Below are positions 33,481 through 45,940 of a stretch of DNA of 64,000 nt, in pieces. The stretch comes from Adiantum capillus-veneris (lineage: Eukaryota > Streptophyta > Polypodiopsida > Polypodiales > Pteridaceae), in NCBI GenBank assembly GCA_014529385.2, contig CM043942.1, positions 8,616,001-8,680,000 of the forward strand, read 5' to 3'. Each line of letters begins with the position of its first letter. Position 1 is the first letter of the stretch. A program made the position numbers and the translations under genes. The notes under the pieces are model-generated. The model was given only the letters and a program-made list of their open reading frames with translations, did no database searches and was not told the origin of the DNA.

Positions 33481-34407
33481 TGTCATAATAACTAATATCT
33501 AATTCTCCTAAATGATTTTCTCATGTTAAACTATCATTTAATATGGGGAAGTGCCAAGGGAGAAAAAGCTAGAATATTGGTTAAGCTAGCAGACCGGCCA
33601 TAGTAGGGATCCAAAGGAAGGAAAATAGGGATCCAAAGGGGGGGCCATCTGCAAAAGAGCAAGGTGCAACAATGGGCTTTAAAGACCCTAAGGTTAATCC
33701 CATTAAAACTTCCAAAATGCTAAGGTTCCAAAATTCAAAGGTTGTGTCCAATGGTCAAAGCTTAGTAAAAATTGGATGCTTTGCGTGTGTACCAAAAGTC
33801 TTCATGAATCCTACAAAGGAGGGGGAAAGCCTTGCAAGTAGGGGATGAGAGAGAAACACACACACACACACTCACAAGCCTCCTTTACACAAAGGGAATG
33901 AGGGACACATGTCAACTCCCTAGCCCAGATGCCCACAAGGTGTTCTCAAATCCTATCGGATGGCCATGGAGGTGGACCAATGAGAATTAGGCTAGAGTAA
34001 ATCTAGTTTAATTAATTTAAAAACACTTAATAAAAGAACCAATACGAATTAATCTCTCTAGAAGACTATTGGACACTCTCTCAAGGGGTCCAATGAGCAT
34101 TCAGAAGCCCAATGGCTTGCCTGCTTCCTATTGGCCAGGAGACAAAGGGTTCCAATGAGAGTTTAGTTCCATTCATTAATTACCTAAAGCTCTCACACAA
34201 GGGGAAAGGGGGACACATGTCAGAAGACTATCACTTATGCTCCTTAAATCCTATTGGCTAAGCCTGGAGAGGTCCAATGGGGTGTCAGCAAGAGGAAATA
34301 GCATGAGGGGTCGACCAAGAGAGAGAGAGAGGGGGCTGATTTTCTCAAGTCATTATCCACACACACCCACACTAGCTCATGTGTGAAGCAAGAAGACTCT
34401 CTCTCTA

Positions 34408-34497
<90 letters not shown>

Positions 34498-35122
34498 CTT
34501 CTCTGGAAAGCTTATCACCTACTCCAAGCTTGTGAGAAGGGAAGCCTACACCAACAACTCTTGGCTTTGGGATGCAAATCCAACCTAGAGCCAAGCTTCA
34601 ATGCATGCTCATCTCCTGTGCCATGCTAATTACTAAGCTATGCTATGCTAATATGAGTGATTATGTGAGGAGATGTACATCTTTCTCGTAAGACTACTCC
34701 TTCTTCTTCTCAATCTACTCTCATACCCCACTAGCTCTCACCATCTTTGAAGGTGTGTGAGGTCTTGGGTCTGAGATCGTGAGGGAATTGATGATGTGGT
34801 TTATAAGTGTTTTGTTTAGTGCTTGAAGTTTCCATCTTCATTGCACTACCTAGTATTGGAGGAACACAAAGAAACCATAATACAAAGCCTTTTGGAGGGG
34901 GGACAGGATACATGTAAAGCCGGTCCTCAAATGTTGTCAATAGCTTAATTTCTCTCTCTTTTAAAGTATTTTTCATGTTATCTAACTAGGTGTTATACTT
35001 TTTGTTGCTCTCTCCACCCAAGCACTCTTGTTATTCTCATTAGGAATCTATTCTAATGAAATGATCACTATGTTCATGCTATTTTACGCTACACACAAGT
35101 TACTAGGCCATTAAATGTTACA
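33481..35122 (+). mobile_element. 3' LTR of gypsy-I copy A2 (about 1.64 kb)
   Basis: It begins TGTCATAATAAC after the polypurine tract and ends CTAGGCCATTAAATGTTACA, parallel to CTTAGGCCATTTCCATTACA at the end of the A1 LTR. Length matches A1 (1642 versus 1632 bp), but the sequence is clearly diverged, so A1 and A2 belong to different subfamilies. The homologue of the A1 minisatellite is absent, and a long CT microsatellite is present. No matching 5' LTR lies upstream because the element is chimeric there. Confidence 0.82.
34397..34492 (+). repeat. (CT)n microsatellite, about 96 bp
   Basis: A CT run with a few ATCT interruptions. Ser/Leu- or Arg/Glu-only frames across it are meaningless. Confidence 0.95.
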
Positions 35123-36450
35123 GTGTTCCAGTTCGATTTAATTTTAACTTTGTTATTGTCGAGTCAAGGTGCCAACATTGTATGTTCTAAATGTGTAATC
35201 AAACACTAATATTGAATCAAATTCTAGATAAGCAGGATATTCTTTTATTCCATTGCAAATTACTCACACAATTACCACATTTTGGATTTGTTAACTATCC
35301 TTTGGTGTAAGTTTGACAACTGCACCTTTATCTTACTTGTGCCTCTATCCACAGGCACACATTGGTATCTATATTTTTAAATGCTATATACCATCCAGTA
35401 AGCTATGTAGAGTAATCACATGAACTGAGGTACTTTGCATTAATCAACAACAGTTTGTACATCCTTTGATATACTCCAAAATGGTGTCACACAGATAGTA
35501 AATATTTTTATTTTATGTTTTGTTTGGTCCATTGGTCACATGCACACAGATTTGCCAATTTAGGGAGAATGAAAATGCTCATCTTGGTGTAAAATCGTCG
35601 ATTTAGGCAACACCAATTGTCTGTGCAGATCCACCGATTTAGGTAGCACGTCGATAAATTACAGATTCATTATTTTACACAAAATTAAATGCACATCCAC
35701 CTATTTAGGCAGTATTAGTGTAGATTCTCGGATTTAGATAGCACGTCTTATTGGTGTAGATTCACTGATTTAGGCAACACCAATCACAGGATCATGCTAC
35801 AGTGGCCGGCCACCAATGTACTTAGTATGATTTTGTTACCCGAGTATACAAAGTGAAAGATATTTTGGATTTGGATTATATTTGGAATTGGAATTGGAGT
35901 TGTATTCTCTATATGATGATTTTTTGTTGTGACAGTATTTATGGAATTGAACTTGAGATTGATGAGAATTGATTTATTGAATGATGAGTGTGACCAATGA
36001 TATCCTAATTCATCATGGTATGACATATACTGCTTATCCTAGCGGTATGGGACACTAGAATATGTAGTATGTGGATGATGGTAGGTATAATCAATGTTGT
36101 TTAGTTTAATAATTTTTTATTTTACTGTGTGATATTTTGACATAGAATACTTATCATTGTTTTTGACAAGTATCATTGCAGATTCTTATCTTTGCAACAA
36201 TTGAGGAGAGTTGCTTTCCAACGGAGAGGTGTGTTATGGAATTGATATTTTATTATTTATTGCAATTGACAGGTGGATAATGCTTGACCGATCTAGGCAT
36301 ATGTGAACGGATATGTATATTATGTACAAAAATTTACAAGTGCTCTTTTTTGAGCTTTGGCCATTTATGACTGGCTGGCCACTTTGTACTCACTTTGACC
36401 ATTCAAGAAATCTATAAAGTAAATACGTGCAAGAGGAAAATGGTCACTCT
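35123..36450. other. Gene-free stretch
   Basis: No coding frame, LTR or priming site is recognisable apart from the short motif cluster at 35587-35785. Confidence 0.5.
35587..35785 (+). repeat. Cluster of a GTAGATTCACCGATTTAGGC-type motif
   Basis: Five degenerate copies lie at about 35587, 35621, 35689, 35720 and 35753, each of the form (G)TG(T/C)A(G)AT-C-C-GATTTAGG(C/T)A-CAC. The first and last both end in ...GGCAACACCAAT. Spacing is 31-68 bp. Function is unknown. Confidence 0.7.
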
Positions 36451-36452
36451 TG

Positions 36453-36465
36453 CACAGGGGGAGAT
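36453..36465 (+). promoter_or_regulatory. Possible copia-type polypurine tract before an LTR start
   Basis: ACAGGGGGAGAT followed by TGCACCTAG resembles the polypurine tract and LTR start of copia elements (compare AAGTGGGAGAT-TGTTAAG at 54623). No coding region of such an element lies upstream, and no LTR end was located, so this is tentative. Confidence 0.25.
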
Positions 36466-37880
36466 TGCACCTAGTGTCTGAGTTATTCTTCTCTCCTCTC
36501 CTCTCTTATCTCTCGCAATGCCGGTGTAGCACTTCGTTTTAGGAGGTGCACCTGTACACACTCTCTTGCTCTATCTCGCTCTCTATATCTCTTTGTTTGT
36601 GTCACGCAATTATGCGCTTGTGGGATTGCCACGTATGTCGATTAGTCTGTTTTATGGTTTGCAATACATTATTCTTGGTATTTGCAGGGCCTTCCATGCT
36701 TCCGTTTGTAGCAGAATTAGGTATGAATAACAAGTTTTTATAAATAATTTTGTCTTGTTTTTACTCTAAGATTTTTGTGAAGCCCCCAAACCCGCCGACA
36801 CCAAAAGCGGGATGGGACCATTGACAGGTCTCTAGGCCTATTAAAGTCGGAGTCCTTAAACAAGAATAATTCCAAGGAATTCACCCTTACCATTGACAAT
36901 GGTTTAGGTTTATAGCCCTAGAAGGAGACATAGTCCTGTCTCGCAGTGGAAACGGGACCACAAAAAAAACTATTCCAGCCCTATAACTTCCATCATTCAG
37001 ATTAAAGTTTCCTTAGCCAACGCTTTTTTCCCCCTAACATATGTGAGGGCACAGCCGTTGGTGGATTCCTCTTCCAAGTGAAGAAGTTTCTAAACTTTTT
37101 AGTGCGTGGGAATGGATAGTTACCTAACTAATCACGTCCATCCGTCCATGATTGACAACCTTAGTCAATCCCCACTTATCACCCCGCACTCACACATGAT
37201 TTCTGTGTTGTTTCATTACTACCACATTCTTTTCACAATTAAAACAATGATTTCTTTTAACTTTCATAACTGAATTTCGTTAAGACAACCCTTGAAAACA
37301 GTATTGAAAACATTCTTTTAGCAAACAAACATCTTTAGACTTAAGACAAGGTACTGTCATTTTGAAGTATCTCTGACCAGTACTGGCTTGTCTCAAGACC
37401 ACATATACAGGGGTGAAAAAACGGCAGCCATTCCTTATTTATAAAAACCGGGGTTGAAAAAGCCATCACCCATAGTCCGGGCACCATACGCCAACCGGTT
37501 GCCCATACAATCGGACGGTTCCTCTAGGATAAACTTGATATCCTAAGTAATATCCACAAGCACAAAAAAGCACAATGTAAAGACTCCACGCGCGCTGAGG
37601 AAACCGACTCATCCATGACAGAATCGCCATCATTACTCATTACCTGGAGTAAAATATTCCAAGGAATCAAAGGTGTCTGGAGACAAGCTATCTTAAGGAT
37701 GGTCAAACATTTCTTTCCTAGGTCAATCAGTCATAACCCAATCGTTTCTTTCCTATTTACAATCATTGCTCGTTGGTTTCTTGGAAAATATCTTCCATTT
37801 ACAGTCAGTTTATCCTTCCTAACTCTTAAGTATGCAATGCTAACTTAGAAATGAACTTCAAAAGACTTAAGCGAACAAAA
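36466..37880. other. Gene-free stretch
   Basis: It contains TGTGAAGCCCCCAAACCCGC (36776), which looks like a Ty3/gypsy LTR start, and a TATA-like TTATTTATAAAAACC (about 37435). I cannot pair either with an element end. Confidence 0.35.
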
Positions 37881-37891
37881 TAGAAATCCAC

Positions 37892-38053
37892 CTGGGACTG
37901 GTAGTCCATGTGTTGCTGCGCTGGAGCCTGCAGACTTTCCTCCGTAGGCCTATGACTAGGCCCAGCCTCATGGTCATGAGTGGCTTTATTTCTTTTGTTG
38001 CTAATATCCTCTTCCTTGGTAAGAGGATTTTCTCTGGTTCTCTTTGGAGCCAT
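37892..38053 (-). CDS. Gag-like first exon (MAPKRTRENP...)
   Basis: The ATG at 38053 (minus) opens MAPKRTRENPLTKEEDISNK, then a hydrophilic stretch with HDHEAGPSHRPTEES and QQHMDYQSQ. Basic MAPK/R starts followed by Pro/Gln/Glu-rich disorder are common in plant Ty3/gypsy Gag N-termini. The reading ends at CCCAG|GTGGA, a good splice donor (37892/37891). Beyond it the frame becomes hydrophobic and unlike Gag. A minus-strand TATA box at 39742-39752 and a long leader lie upstream. A host-gene first exon is the alternative. Confidence 0.35.
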
Positions 38054-38589
38054 ATCGACAGCCTTTATAAAAGGACTTAATCGATTAGAGGTTTAATTGA
38101 ATAATTTCTTTTCTTCCTTTTTACCCCAAAATAATAATTTTTAGAGTAAGTAGGTATCCTTGATAGTTTATTGGATGAAATATTTCTCCTGGAACTTCCT
38201 TGTACTATTAGTATTTTCCTATAATTATCATATGATTAGGGGAGCTATTTTACTGGGTTTCTCCTTTAGTCTATATTCCAAGAATATCTTATAATTGGCC
38301 TTAGTAAATTATAATTCCTATCTGCTAGTGGATTACTCACCCTAGATGTAATTTGATATGTTCTATCTTTAGAAATTTTCATAAAATTGATTTATCACTT
38401 TTTCCTTCTATACTTATGGTCTAATTTAGGAAAACTTTGCCTGATAGTAATTTGTTATACCAATCATTTAGGCTAAGGTAGTTTTTCCAACCTTCAATAG
38501 TGATTTTTGACCTCAGGTACTTATTGGGTAATTATATAAATTCATTTACTAATTTCCTTTCTCTATTTTATACACAAAATTGGTTACTT

Positions 38590-39340
38590 TTAGTAACGAT
38601 AAGTATCTAAAATAATTATTTGAGAATAAGATATTTATCACAGGTTCCTCAAGGTGTATTTTACCTCTGATAATTATTTCAAAGGTTTTTGGATTAATTT
38701 ACTATTTTCCCTTAAAAATAGTGTAATTCTAGTGAGATAATTAGTTAAACTAATTATTTGAGATTAAGATATTTATCACGGGTTTCTCAAGGTGTGATTT
38801 ACCTTTGATAATTATCTCAAAGGTTTTTGGATTAATTTACTATTTTTCCCTTTTTATTTTTCCTAAAAACAATGTACTTCTAGTGAGATAATTAGTTAAA
38901 CTAATTATATGAGGTTAAAATAATTATCATAGATTTCTCTTGTTAATTTGTTATTTTTTCTCTTTTAATTTCTCCTAAAAATAGTGTAATTATATTGAGA
39001 TAATTAGTTAAACTAATTATATGAGATTAAGATAATTATTACGGGTTTTATAAGATTTTATTTACCTTTGATAATTATCTCAAGGAATTTCGAATCAATT
39101 TTCTATTTTCCCTCTTTTAATTTCCCTTAAACACAGTGTAATTCTGCTAAGATAATTAGGTAAATTAATTATCTGAGGTTAAGATAATTATTACTGGTTT
39201 TCTAAAATGTGATTTACCTCTGATAAATATCTCAAAGCATTTTGGATTAGTTTGGTCATTTTCCCCTTCACTTTTCTCTCAAAAACAGTGTAATTCTGCT
39301 TAATTAATTATGAAAATTACTCAAAAAATATCAAGATATT
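38590..39340 (-). repeat. AT-rich tandem repeats, period 116-152 bp
   Basis: Five to six degenerate units are marked on the plus strand by AGTGTAATTCTAGTGAGAT or close variants at about 38726, 38870, 38986, 39136 and 39288. Each also holds ATAATTAGTTAAACTAATTA and GATAATTATCTCAAAG. They lie between the minus-strand TATA box (39742) and the gag-like exon (38053), that is, in the presumed transcribed leader. Confidence 0.8.
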
Positions 39341-39741
39341 TTTCTAGCATAATGACAGTCTAACGCAGCTCTAATAATTATATCAACTTAATCTAAACTT
39401 AATTAGTATAATTATCATTAATTTATAGTTAAAATGAGTAATTTTAGCCCTAATACGATATAATAATTGATTAGCTTAGTATCCCTAAGCTCAATCACAA
39501 TAATCAGTAGAGAATTTTTTATTAGAAGAGAATTTTTAGAGTATACATAGGTTTAATCTTCAATTAATTAAGAAATTTATAAATAGGTTAACTTAGCTTT
39601 ACTAATTAAGAAAGGTTAGTGCTAATTAACGTGGATTAACCAACTAGAGCTTAACTCTCTAGTGATTTCTGTGTAGAGGTCTCTCTAGATGAGAGAGAAT
39701 GTACCAAGGCTTCGAGTCTAAATTTTTGTGAAGGAAGGGGG

Positions 39742-39752
39742 TCTTTTTATAG
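39742..39752 (-). promoter_or_regulatory. Minus-strand TATA box
   Basis: The minus strand reads CTATAAAAAGACCCCCTTCC, a strong plant TATA context. It is the only promoter-like element upstream of the gag-like exon. Confidence 0.4.
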
Positions 39753-40249
39753 TTTTTCTGGGCCCCTGGTTGTTCTTGGCAGGTTCTGGCACCTCAAGCA
39801 AGGCCCCAGCTTCAAGGTAGCACCACCTAATGCTAAAACTATCCTGGCCAAGTTCCCCACAGCTCCACATAGCCCCCTCAGCTTCCAGAATTGATTTTGG
39901 CTAATTTTATTGATTTTTAATGATGAAAATTGGAAATATCAGTAATTTCTAGAACCTTAGGATAAGAAAGTCTTTGTTAATAATAATTACTGAAACCATC
40001 CAGTTTTACTTAACTAATTGAATTCCTAATGTAAACTTCAGGGCCCGTAACTTTTCCAAATTTTATTGGAATCTGATTCTGAAAAATAGTAACCATAGTA
40101 AAGCTCTGGTTATGATTCCAAAAATATCAATATCAGCCATGATTGAATCATTCTACATTGTTTTCAAGTTAAATTTACAGGCTTTATACAATTTCTAAGG
40201 TTCCTGAAAATGGAAACCTTACAATTTATTTTTATTTTTCATAAGTTGT

Positions 40250-40524
40250 TTAAGTGTATGCATAAAGAATGCCTGCTTGCGGCAGTCTAGTCTCTCAAAC
40301 ACCGAGTAGACTTTGCCAATCTACTTTGTAAGATGTACGGGCTAAGTCAAGACATTCTTGCAATAGCTAAGTCTTCCAAGCACCAAATGGAGTTAGTCAC
40401 CACCATGGAAGAATGTCGACGAGGATAAAAAGGGATCCTCTACCCAAAGTCATAGGACTAGTTATGACTTTATTTTCCCTACGACTCCATAGTGGAGGAT
40501 GACTATGATTCAAGGGAGAGATAA
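40250..40524 (+). other. gypsy-I-type 3' tail, third copy
   Basis: It aligns with 924-1280 and 33129-33480: TGCTTGCGGCAGTCTAGTCT, CACCGAGTAGACTTTGCC, GGGATCCTCTACCC, then CAAGGGAGAGATAA as polypurine tract. No pol precedes it, so only the tail survives. Confidence 0.7.
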
Positions 40525-41364
40525 TGTCATGAAAATTAATTCTAACCTTCAAAAAGTATTTTTCAACTTAAGTCCGCCAATTAAGCCTCAAGAAAATAAA
40601 AGAGAACAAGTGAAGTTAATTTAAGTGTTTATAAACTAGCTCGGTCATAGGGATAATTGCTATTTAGTGATCTTGGTCAAAGGTACAAATCACGGGAGAA
40701 TAAATCTAATTCAAGCAACCTTGATCCAGGGTACATGACAAAGGAGATTACCTAGAGCGATTATAAGAGTCTAAAAATAGAAAGTGGTTGTCCTAAGTTT
40801 TAGTAATTTAAATAAATTTTTAGACTCCAAGTATAAAGTTTGCAAAGCCTAAGGGAAAAGTTAAAATTCATTGAAGATAGTCTAAATTTAGCAGGTTTCA
40901 AGACAAGCTTGGTGACAGCTCTAGAGCCCGGTGCTAAGGTTCTACACAAGAGAGGGAGATTCTAAAAGCCCAAAGATGAATTTAACTTTTACTAGCATTT
41001 GTTCTAAATTAGCAAGTAGGCTCTAGCCCCGATCATCTTCATAAGCCTCCAAAGCGTGACATCTCCAGAGCTCGGTGCTAAGGGTTCTGCACAAGAGAGG
41101 GGGATTCTAAAAGCCCAAAGATGAATTTAACTTTTACCAATGTCTGTCCTAATTTAGCAGGTCCTAAATTAGCAGGTAGACTCTAGCCCCAGTCAGCTTC
41201 ATAAGCCTCCGAATGGGTTGTGCAAAGGTCTTGCACCCGAGCATGTATTTTCAAAGGTAAGTCTAGGGTTTTTAATTAAGACTATGGAAAATTTAAAGTC
41301 TAAGGCTAAATCAGCCCTTCCTTAATAAGTAAGTTGACCATAGACCTTCTCTTCCAAGTTTGGC
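40525..41364 (+). mobile_element. LTR fragment of a gypsy-I relative
   Basis: It starts TGTCATGAAAATTAATTC right after the polypurine tract, matching TGTCATAATAAC of the A2 LTR only near the start. The body has diverged beyond alignment by eye and contains a 144-bp tandem duplication. It is interrupted by copia B at 41365 and presumably continued after 46167. Confidence 0.55.
40921..41213 (+). repeat. 144-bp tandem duplication in LTR fragment
   Basis: Two copies start at about 40921 and 41065. They share CTCGGTGCTAAGG / CCCGGTGCTAAGG, ATTCTAAAAGCCCAAAGATG and TTCATAAGCCTCC. The second copy has a further local duplication of CCTAAATTAGCAGGT. Confidence 0.85.
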
Positions 41365-41591
41365 TGTTGGAATTAGGGTTGCAAAGAGACACACACAGCT
41401 TGGAGAAGACGAAGGAAGCTCAAGGCACACAATAGAGAGTGTATTAATTAGTGTGCAATGGAAAGATAGATAGCCCTAGAGTGATGGGCGTATATACAAT
41501 GCTCGGGGGAAAAAACCTCCTAAAGATGGAAAAAATGCCCCGGCGGTCCTAGTGTGTTCACAAACATCACTACCACATGTATATGGTAACA
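41365..41591 (-). repeat. Copia B 3' LTR (227 bp)
   Basis: On plus it runs TGTTGGAATTAGGG to ATATGGTAACA. It is the partner of 45941-46167 and a close relative of the copia C LTR at 46676-46903. Confidence 0.95.
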
Positions 41592-41659
41592 AATCCCCCC
41601 TGGAGTGATGTGGTGAACGAGAGCTGGCACATGAGTAAAGGGAAGTGCCATGCCCTGAG

Positions 41660-44600
41660 GACATGATCAGTCCACAAAGGGGAGTAAGCCCAAAGCTTTT
41701 CGGAAAGCTTAAAGCTTCTCACAAGACACTGCCTTTGTGAAAAGACCTGCAAGGTTGTCATGTGTTGGCACATAAGCCAAGATGATCTCTCCTGCTAAGA
41801 GCCTCTCCCTGACATAGTGGTAATGCACCTCAATGTGCTTTGTGCGAGCATGAAAAACAGGGCTCCTCGCAACTGCCAATGCGCTCTGACTGTCAATGTA
41901 GGTAGTGTTGGCAGTGTCCTGTCCAACACCCAAATCAGCCATAAAGCGTCTAAGCCATACACACTCAATCGTAGCTGTGAAGACTGCCCTATACTCAGCC
42001 TCACAACTCGAAGTGGCCACATTAGGTTGCTTCTTGCATATACATGAACTGCCAAGCATGAAACAAACACCACTTGTGGACACTCGCGTGTCAAAACAAC
42101 CAACCTAATCTGAGTCCGAAAAAGCATGTAAGTCTTGCGGACATCCCCCCTTGGGATAAAACAAGCCAAGATGTAAAGTGCCACTAAGGTAGCGAAAAAT
42201 CCTCTTGACAACCTTCCGATGCTTAGACCCTGGGCTATGCATAAATCTGTTGACCTGTTCGACTGCAAACTGAATTTCTGGCCTCGCGTTGCATACATAA
42301 ATAAGGCAGCCAACAACAGTTTCGTAAAGAGTGACATCAGCAGAATCGCCAGCATCATGTAGACTTAACTTCAAACCTATTTCCATGGGAGTGGCAATAG
42401 GTTTGCAATCCTCAAGTCCAAACTTACATAGCAATGTCTCTATGTAACTTTTCTGACACAAAGAAATACCACCATCACACTGCTTAAACTGTATACCCAA
42501 GTAATGATGCAACAGCCCCAAATCTTTCATCTTGAAAGTAACATTCAAGTCAGCCTTAAATTCAGCAATATGTCTCTCATTTGGTCCAATGATCAGCAAA
42601 TCATCGACATAAAGAACCACAATGAGAAGTACATCATCCTCACGCTTGACATACAATGTGCTTTCTGTTGGACTGTTACAAAAGCCTCGTTTAACCAAAT
42701 GAGTGTCAGCTTTCTCATACCAAGCATGAGGAGATTGCTTCAAACCATACAAATCTTTCTTACATCTGCACACTTTGTCCTCTTGTCCTTTTATGAAAAA
42801 ACCGCGAGGCTGCGTTACATAAACTTCCTCAAATATGTCACCATTCAAGAAAGCAGTAACAATGTATGATTGATGTACATCCCAACCAAAATGAGCTGCC
42901 AATGCACATAGAAAACTCATAGTAGTCATACGACAAGTGGGAGCAAAAGTCTCTTCATAATCTATACCTTTTTGCTGTGCATAACCCTTTGCAACAAGTC
43001 GAGCCTTATGGCGATCGATCTCACCATCCGGCTTGTGTTTTAACTTGTAAACCCACTTCATACCAATGGACTTTTTGCCAGGAGGAAAATCACATAAAGT
43101 CCATGTGTCATTTTCTATAAGTGCATTATATTCTGATTGCATGGAAGCCATCCAATTTTCTGAATTTTGTGCTTCATCAAAAGACAAAGGCTCCTCAACA
43201 TCATGTAAGCTAGACACAGCCAAAGAATCTTCCACAAACACTACATCTCGTGAAACCAGAATACGTTTTGTTTGCAGATGATATAACCTGTAAACAGTTG
43301 CTTTTAGCACTATAACCAACAAAAATACATTTGATAGCCTTATCATCCAATTTTCTGGGCTGTGTTTGTGGCAGCAAAGCATATGCCAAACAGCCAAAAA
43401 CACGCATGTGGTCAATAGAAGGCTTTCTATCATGCCATGCTTCATATGGAGTAATAGACTGCAAAGCTTTCGTAGGACACATGTTAAGTACATAAGTGGC
43501 ACACATGATGGCCTCAAGCCAAAAAGAATGCGGCAAAGCTCGACTTTTGACCATACATCGTGCCATTTCCGTCAGTGACTTGTTTTTCCTCTCAACAACA
43601 CCATTTTGCTGAGGTGTATAAGGCACTGTACATTGGTGTTTTATCCCACGACTAGCCAGAAATGCATTGAATTCATGAGACATATACTCCCCCCCTCGAT
43701 CGGAACGGAGGGTGCCCATAGTACATTTCAAGACATTTTCAACCATAGCCAAAAATTGTTTGAAGCACATAAAAACTTCAGACTTCGCTTTAAGCGGAAA
43801 TACCTATGCATGCATGAAGTAATCATCAATGAAAGTCACGAAGTAAAGGTATTGCCCAAGGACGGAGTTTGAATGGGCCCACAAACATCACTATGCACAA
43901 GCTGCAAACTGCATGTGGCCCGAACTGAACCATCCTTTGGAAACTAAGAACGCTGCATCTTACCCAAAATACAGCCTTCACAAACATGTTTGACAAGTGC
44001 TTCAAGAGGCGGCAAAGAAGCAACCATATCAGATTTCTGCAAATGCAGCCAACTGGAAAAATTCAGATGACCAAAACGTGCATGCCAAAGTTTTGCATCT
44101 GAAATAGCCCTTGAATCTGCAACAGCATTTGCAAAATTTTGTCCACACTTGTCATACAAAGTGAGCTTCTACAGCCCACAACAAAAAAGGCCAAATGCAA
44201 CAATTTCATCACCAAAACTGAGATCATGAACTGTACATCTGTCATCCACAAATTTGACTACAAGTCCAAGTCTAGCAAGTGCGGATACAGACAAGAGATT
44301 CTTCTTGATCCAAGTACATAAAGTGCATCAACTAGTGTGAAGGAACTGCCATTTGCAGCAGTAAGCACAATCTTTCCAACTCCCTGAACAGGATAAGAGG
44401 CATTGTTGGCCCAAGTGACTGAATTCCCATGAGGGATAGACTCGAGAGAGGTGAACAATTCACGATGTGAGGTAATGTGCTTTGTAGCACCACTGTCAAA
44501 ATACCACACATGTGAATCTGCAGCAACTGACAAGCATGCATCATGGACAACAGGATTGTAAGTGCACTCTGCACTAAAAGCCCATTCTGCATCAACATCA

Positions 44601-45578
44601 GCATCACAGTCTCCTTTTACAGAAGACTCAACAATGGTTGCATTTGTAGTGGAACCAGCATTTGCAATGGAACCACCCTCTTTCTTCTTAGCCTCTTTGG
44701 CCTTCAACTTAGGACACGACTTGATCAAGTGATCATTAGCTTTACAATAATGGCAACGTATCTTCTTTTTGCCCTTCTCACCAGAATTGCCAGACGAAGT
44801 GCTGCCAGGAGAAGCATTAGGAACAGAAGTTTTGCCACTCGCAGCAGAACCATAAGAAGTGGCTGCATTGCTGTTACCACCCTTTCTTTGAGAAGCAATA
44901 AAAGACTATTCAACTCCATGCTATTTTTCTAGAAAGTTACTCTTGCAATAGCAATGTGCATAATGCATTGAACTTGATAACTTCTGGATTTCCTTGGGTC
45001 ATAAGTCTCCAAGTACTAGCAAAAGTCTGGTAGGAATCTGGTAAGGCATCAAGAACAGTCTGCACAAGGGAACTGTCTGAAATGACTTCACCTGCAGAAA
45101 TAAGTTGCTCATTGATATCCTTGACGCTAGCAAGAAAAGTGTCCATATCATCTTCCTCATGCATAATCTTCGACTCCAACTCTTTACGCAGCAAAGCAAT
45201 TTTGGCCTCATTGCGACTTGCATAAAGACTAGGCAAAATATCCCAAGCCTGTTTTGCAGATTTTTCTGAACGGATGTGAGGAACAATGGTGCGCTTCACA
45301 GACAACACAATCAATGCATGAGCCTGCACATCCTTAACATCCCAACGAGCTTGTTCTGCCGTAGGCAAAACAACTCTAACAACAACAATCCTTGTAGCAA
45401 GACTTGCAACATCCTCAACATAGCCTACATCCTCAGAACCAGGACGTACATCAATGCCCTGCACAATGTTCTAGATGCCCTTTGACACAAAAACATGTTG
45501 CATCATATAAGCCCACATAGGGTAATTGTCCCCATCCAGCTTGTCCTCAGCAGAATCTGTGTTGTTGTTGTCAGCCAT
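41660..45578 (-). pseudogene. Copia B gag-pol, broken
   Basis: The ATG at 45578 starts MADNNNTDSAEDKLDGDNYP, with a stop at about 45473. The gag core has NEAKIALLRKELESKI and LVQTVLDALPDSY; the zinc knuckle is C-H-Y-C-x4-H-x4-C (about 44705-44750). Protease is WYFDSGATKHIT (about 44490). The pre-integrase H-C-C block is LWHARFGHLN ... CEGC (43950-44100). Integrase has LRSDRGGEYMS, PQQNGVVERKNKSL (43570-43720). RT has KWVYKLKHKPDG and LYVDDLLI (about 42600); RNase H has SSCEAEYRAV and RTKHIEVHYHYVRERLL (41800-41980). Compared with copia C, about 110 codons between integrase and RT are deleted at about 43215. Several frameshifts make it non-functional. Confidence 0.9.
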
Positions 45579-45926
45579 GGTAAATGATGCACTTGATGTG
45601 AAAATTGCCCGAAAATAGGAGAAACGGAACGGGAATAACACGTGCTATAAAGCACAAACCGTAGAAGACTGTAAGGCCCCTGTTATGCAAAAAACGGCAC
45701 TGACAAAAAATTTGCACAAAATGACAAAATTGCATGTGCAGACCTGCTTGTAGTGGAAACGGAGGCCGAAATGAGCCCAAATCAAAAATCTGAGCAGACC
45801 AAGCTCTACTAGCTTTCCCGAAATATTTGTCGACCTACAAACGCTCGCCAAACCTCACTGTAATCGGAGAAAGTGAGCAGGCGTGTGCTGGAGCAGCTGG
45901 CGACTAAGCGCGAGAGGATGCAACCT

Positions 45927-45938
45927 GCTCTGATACCA
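45927..45938 (-). promoter_or_regulatory. tRNA-Met primer-binding site of copia B
   Basis: The minus strand reads TGGTATCAGAGC two bases inside the LTR end, an exact match to the plant initiator tRNA-Met 3' end complement. Confidence 0.9.
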
Positions 45939-45940
45939 AT

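Noticed and set aside
34379-34594. Frames through the CT microsatellite
   Set aside because: Translations are only Ser/Leu or Arg/Glu alternations from the simple repeat.
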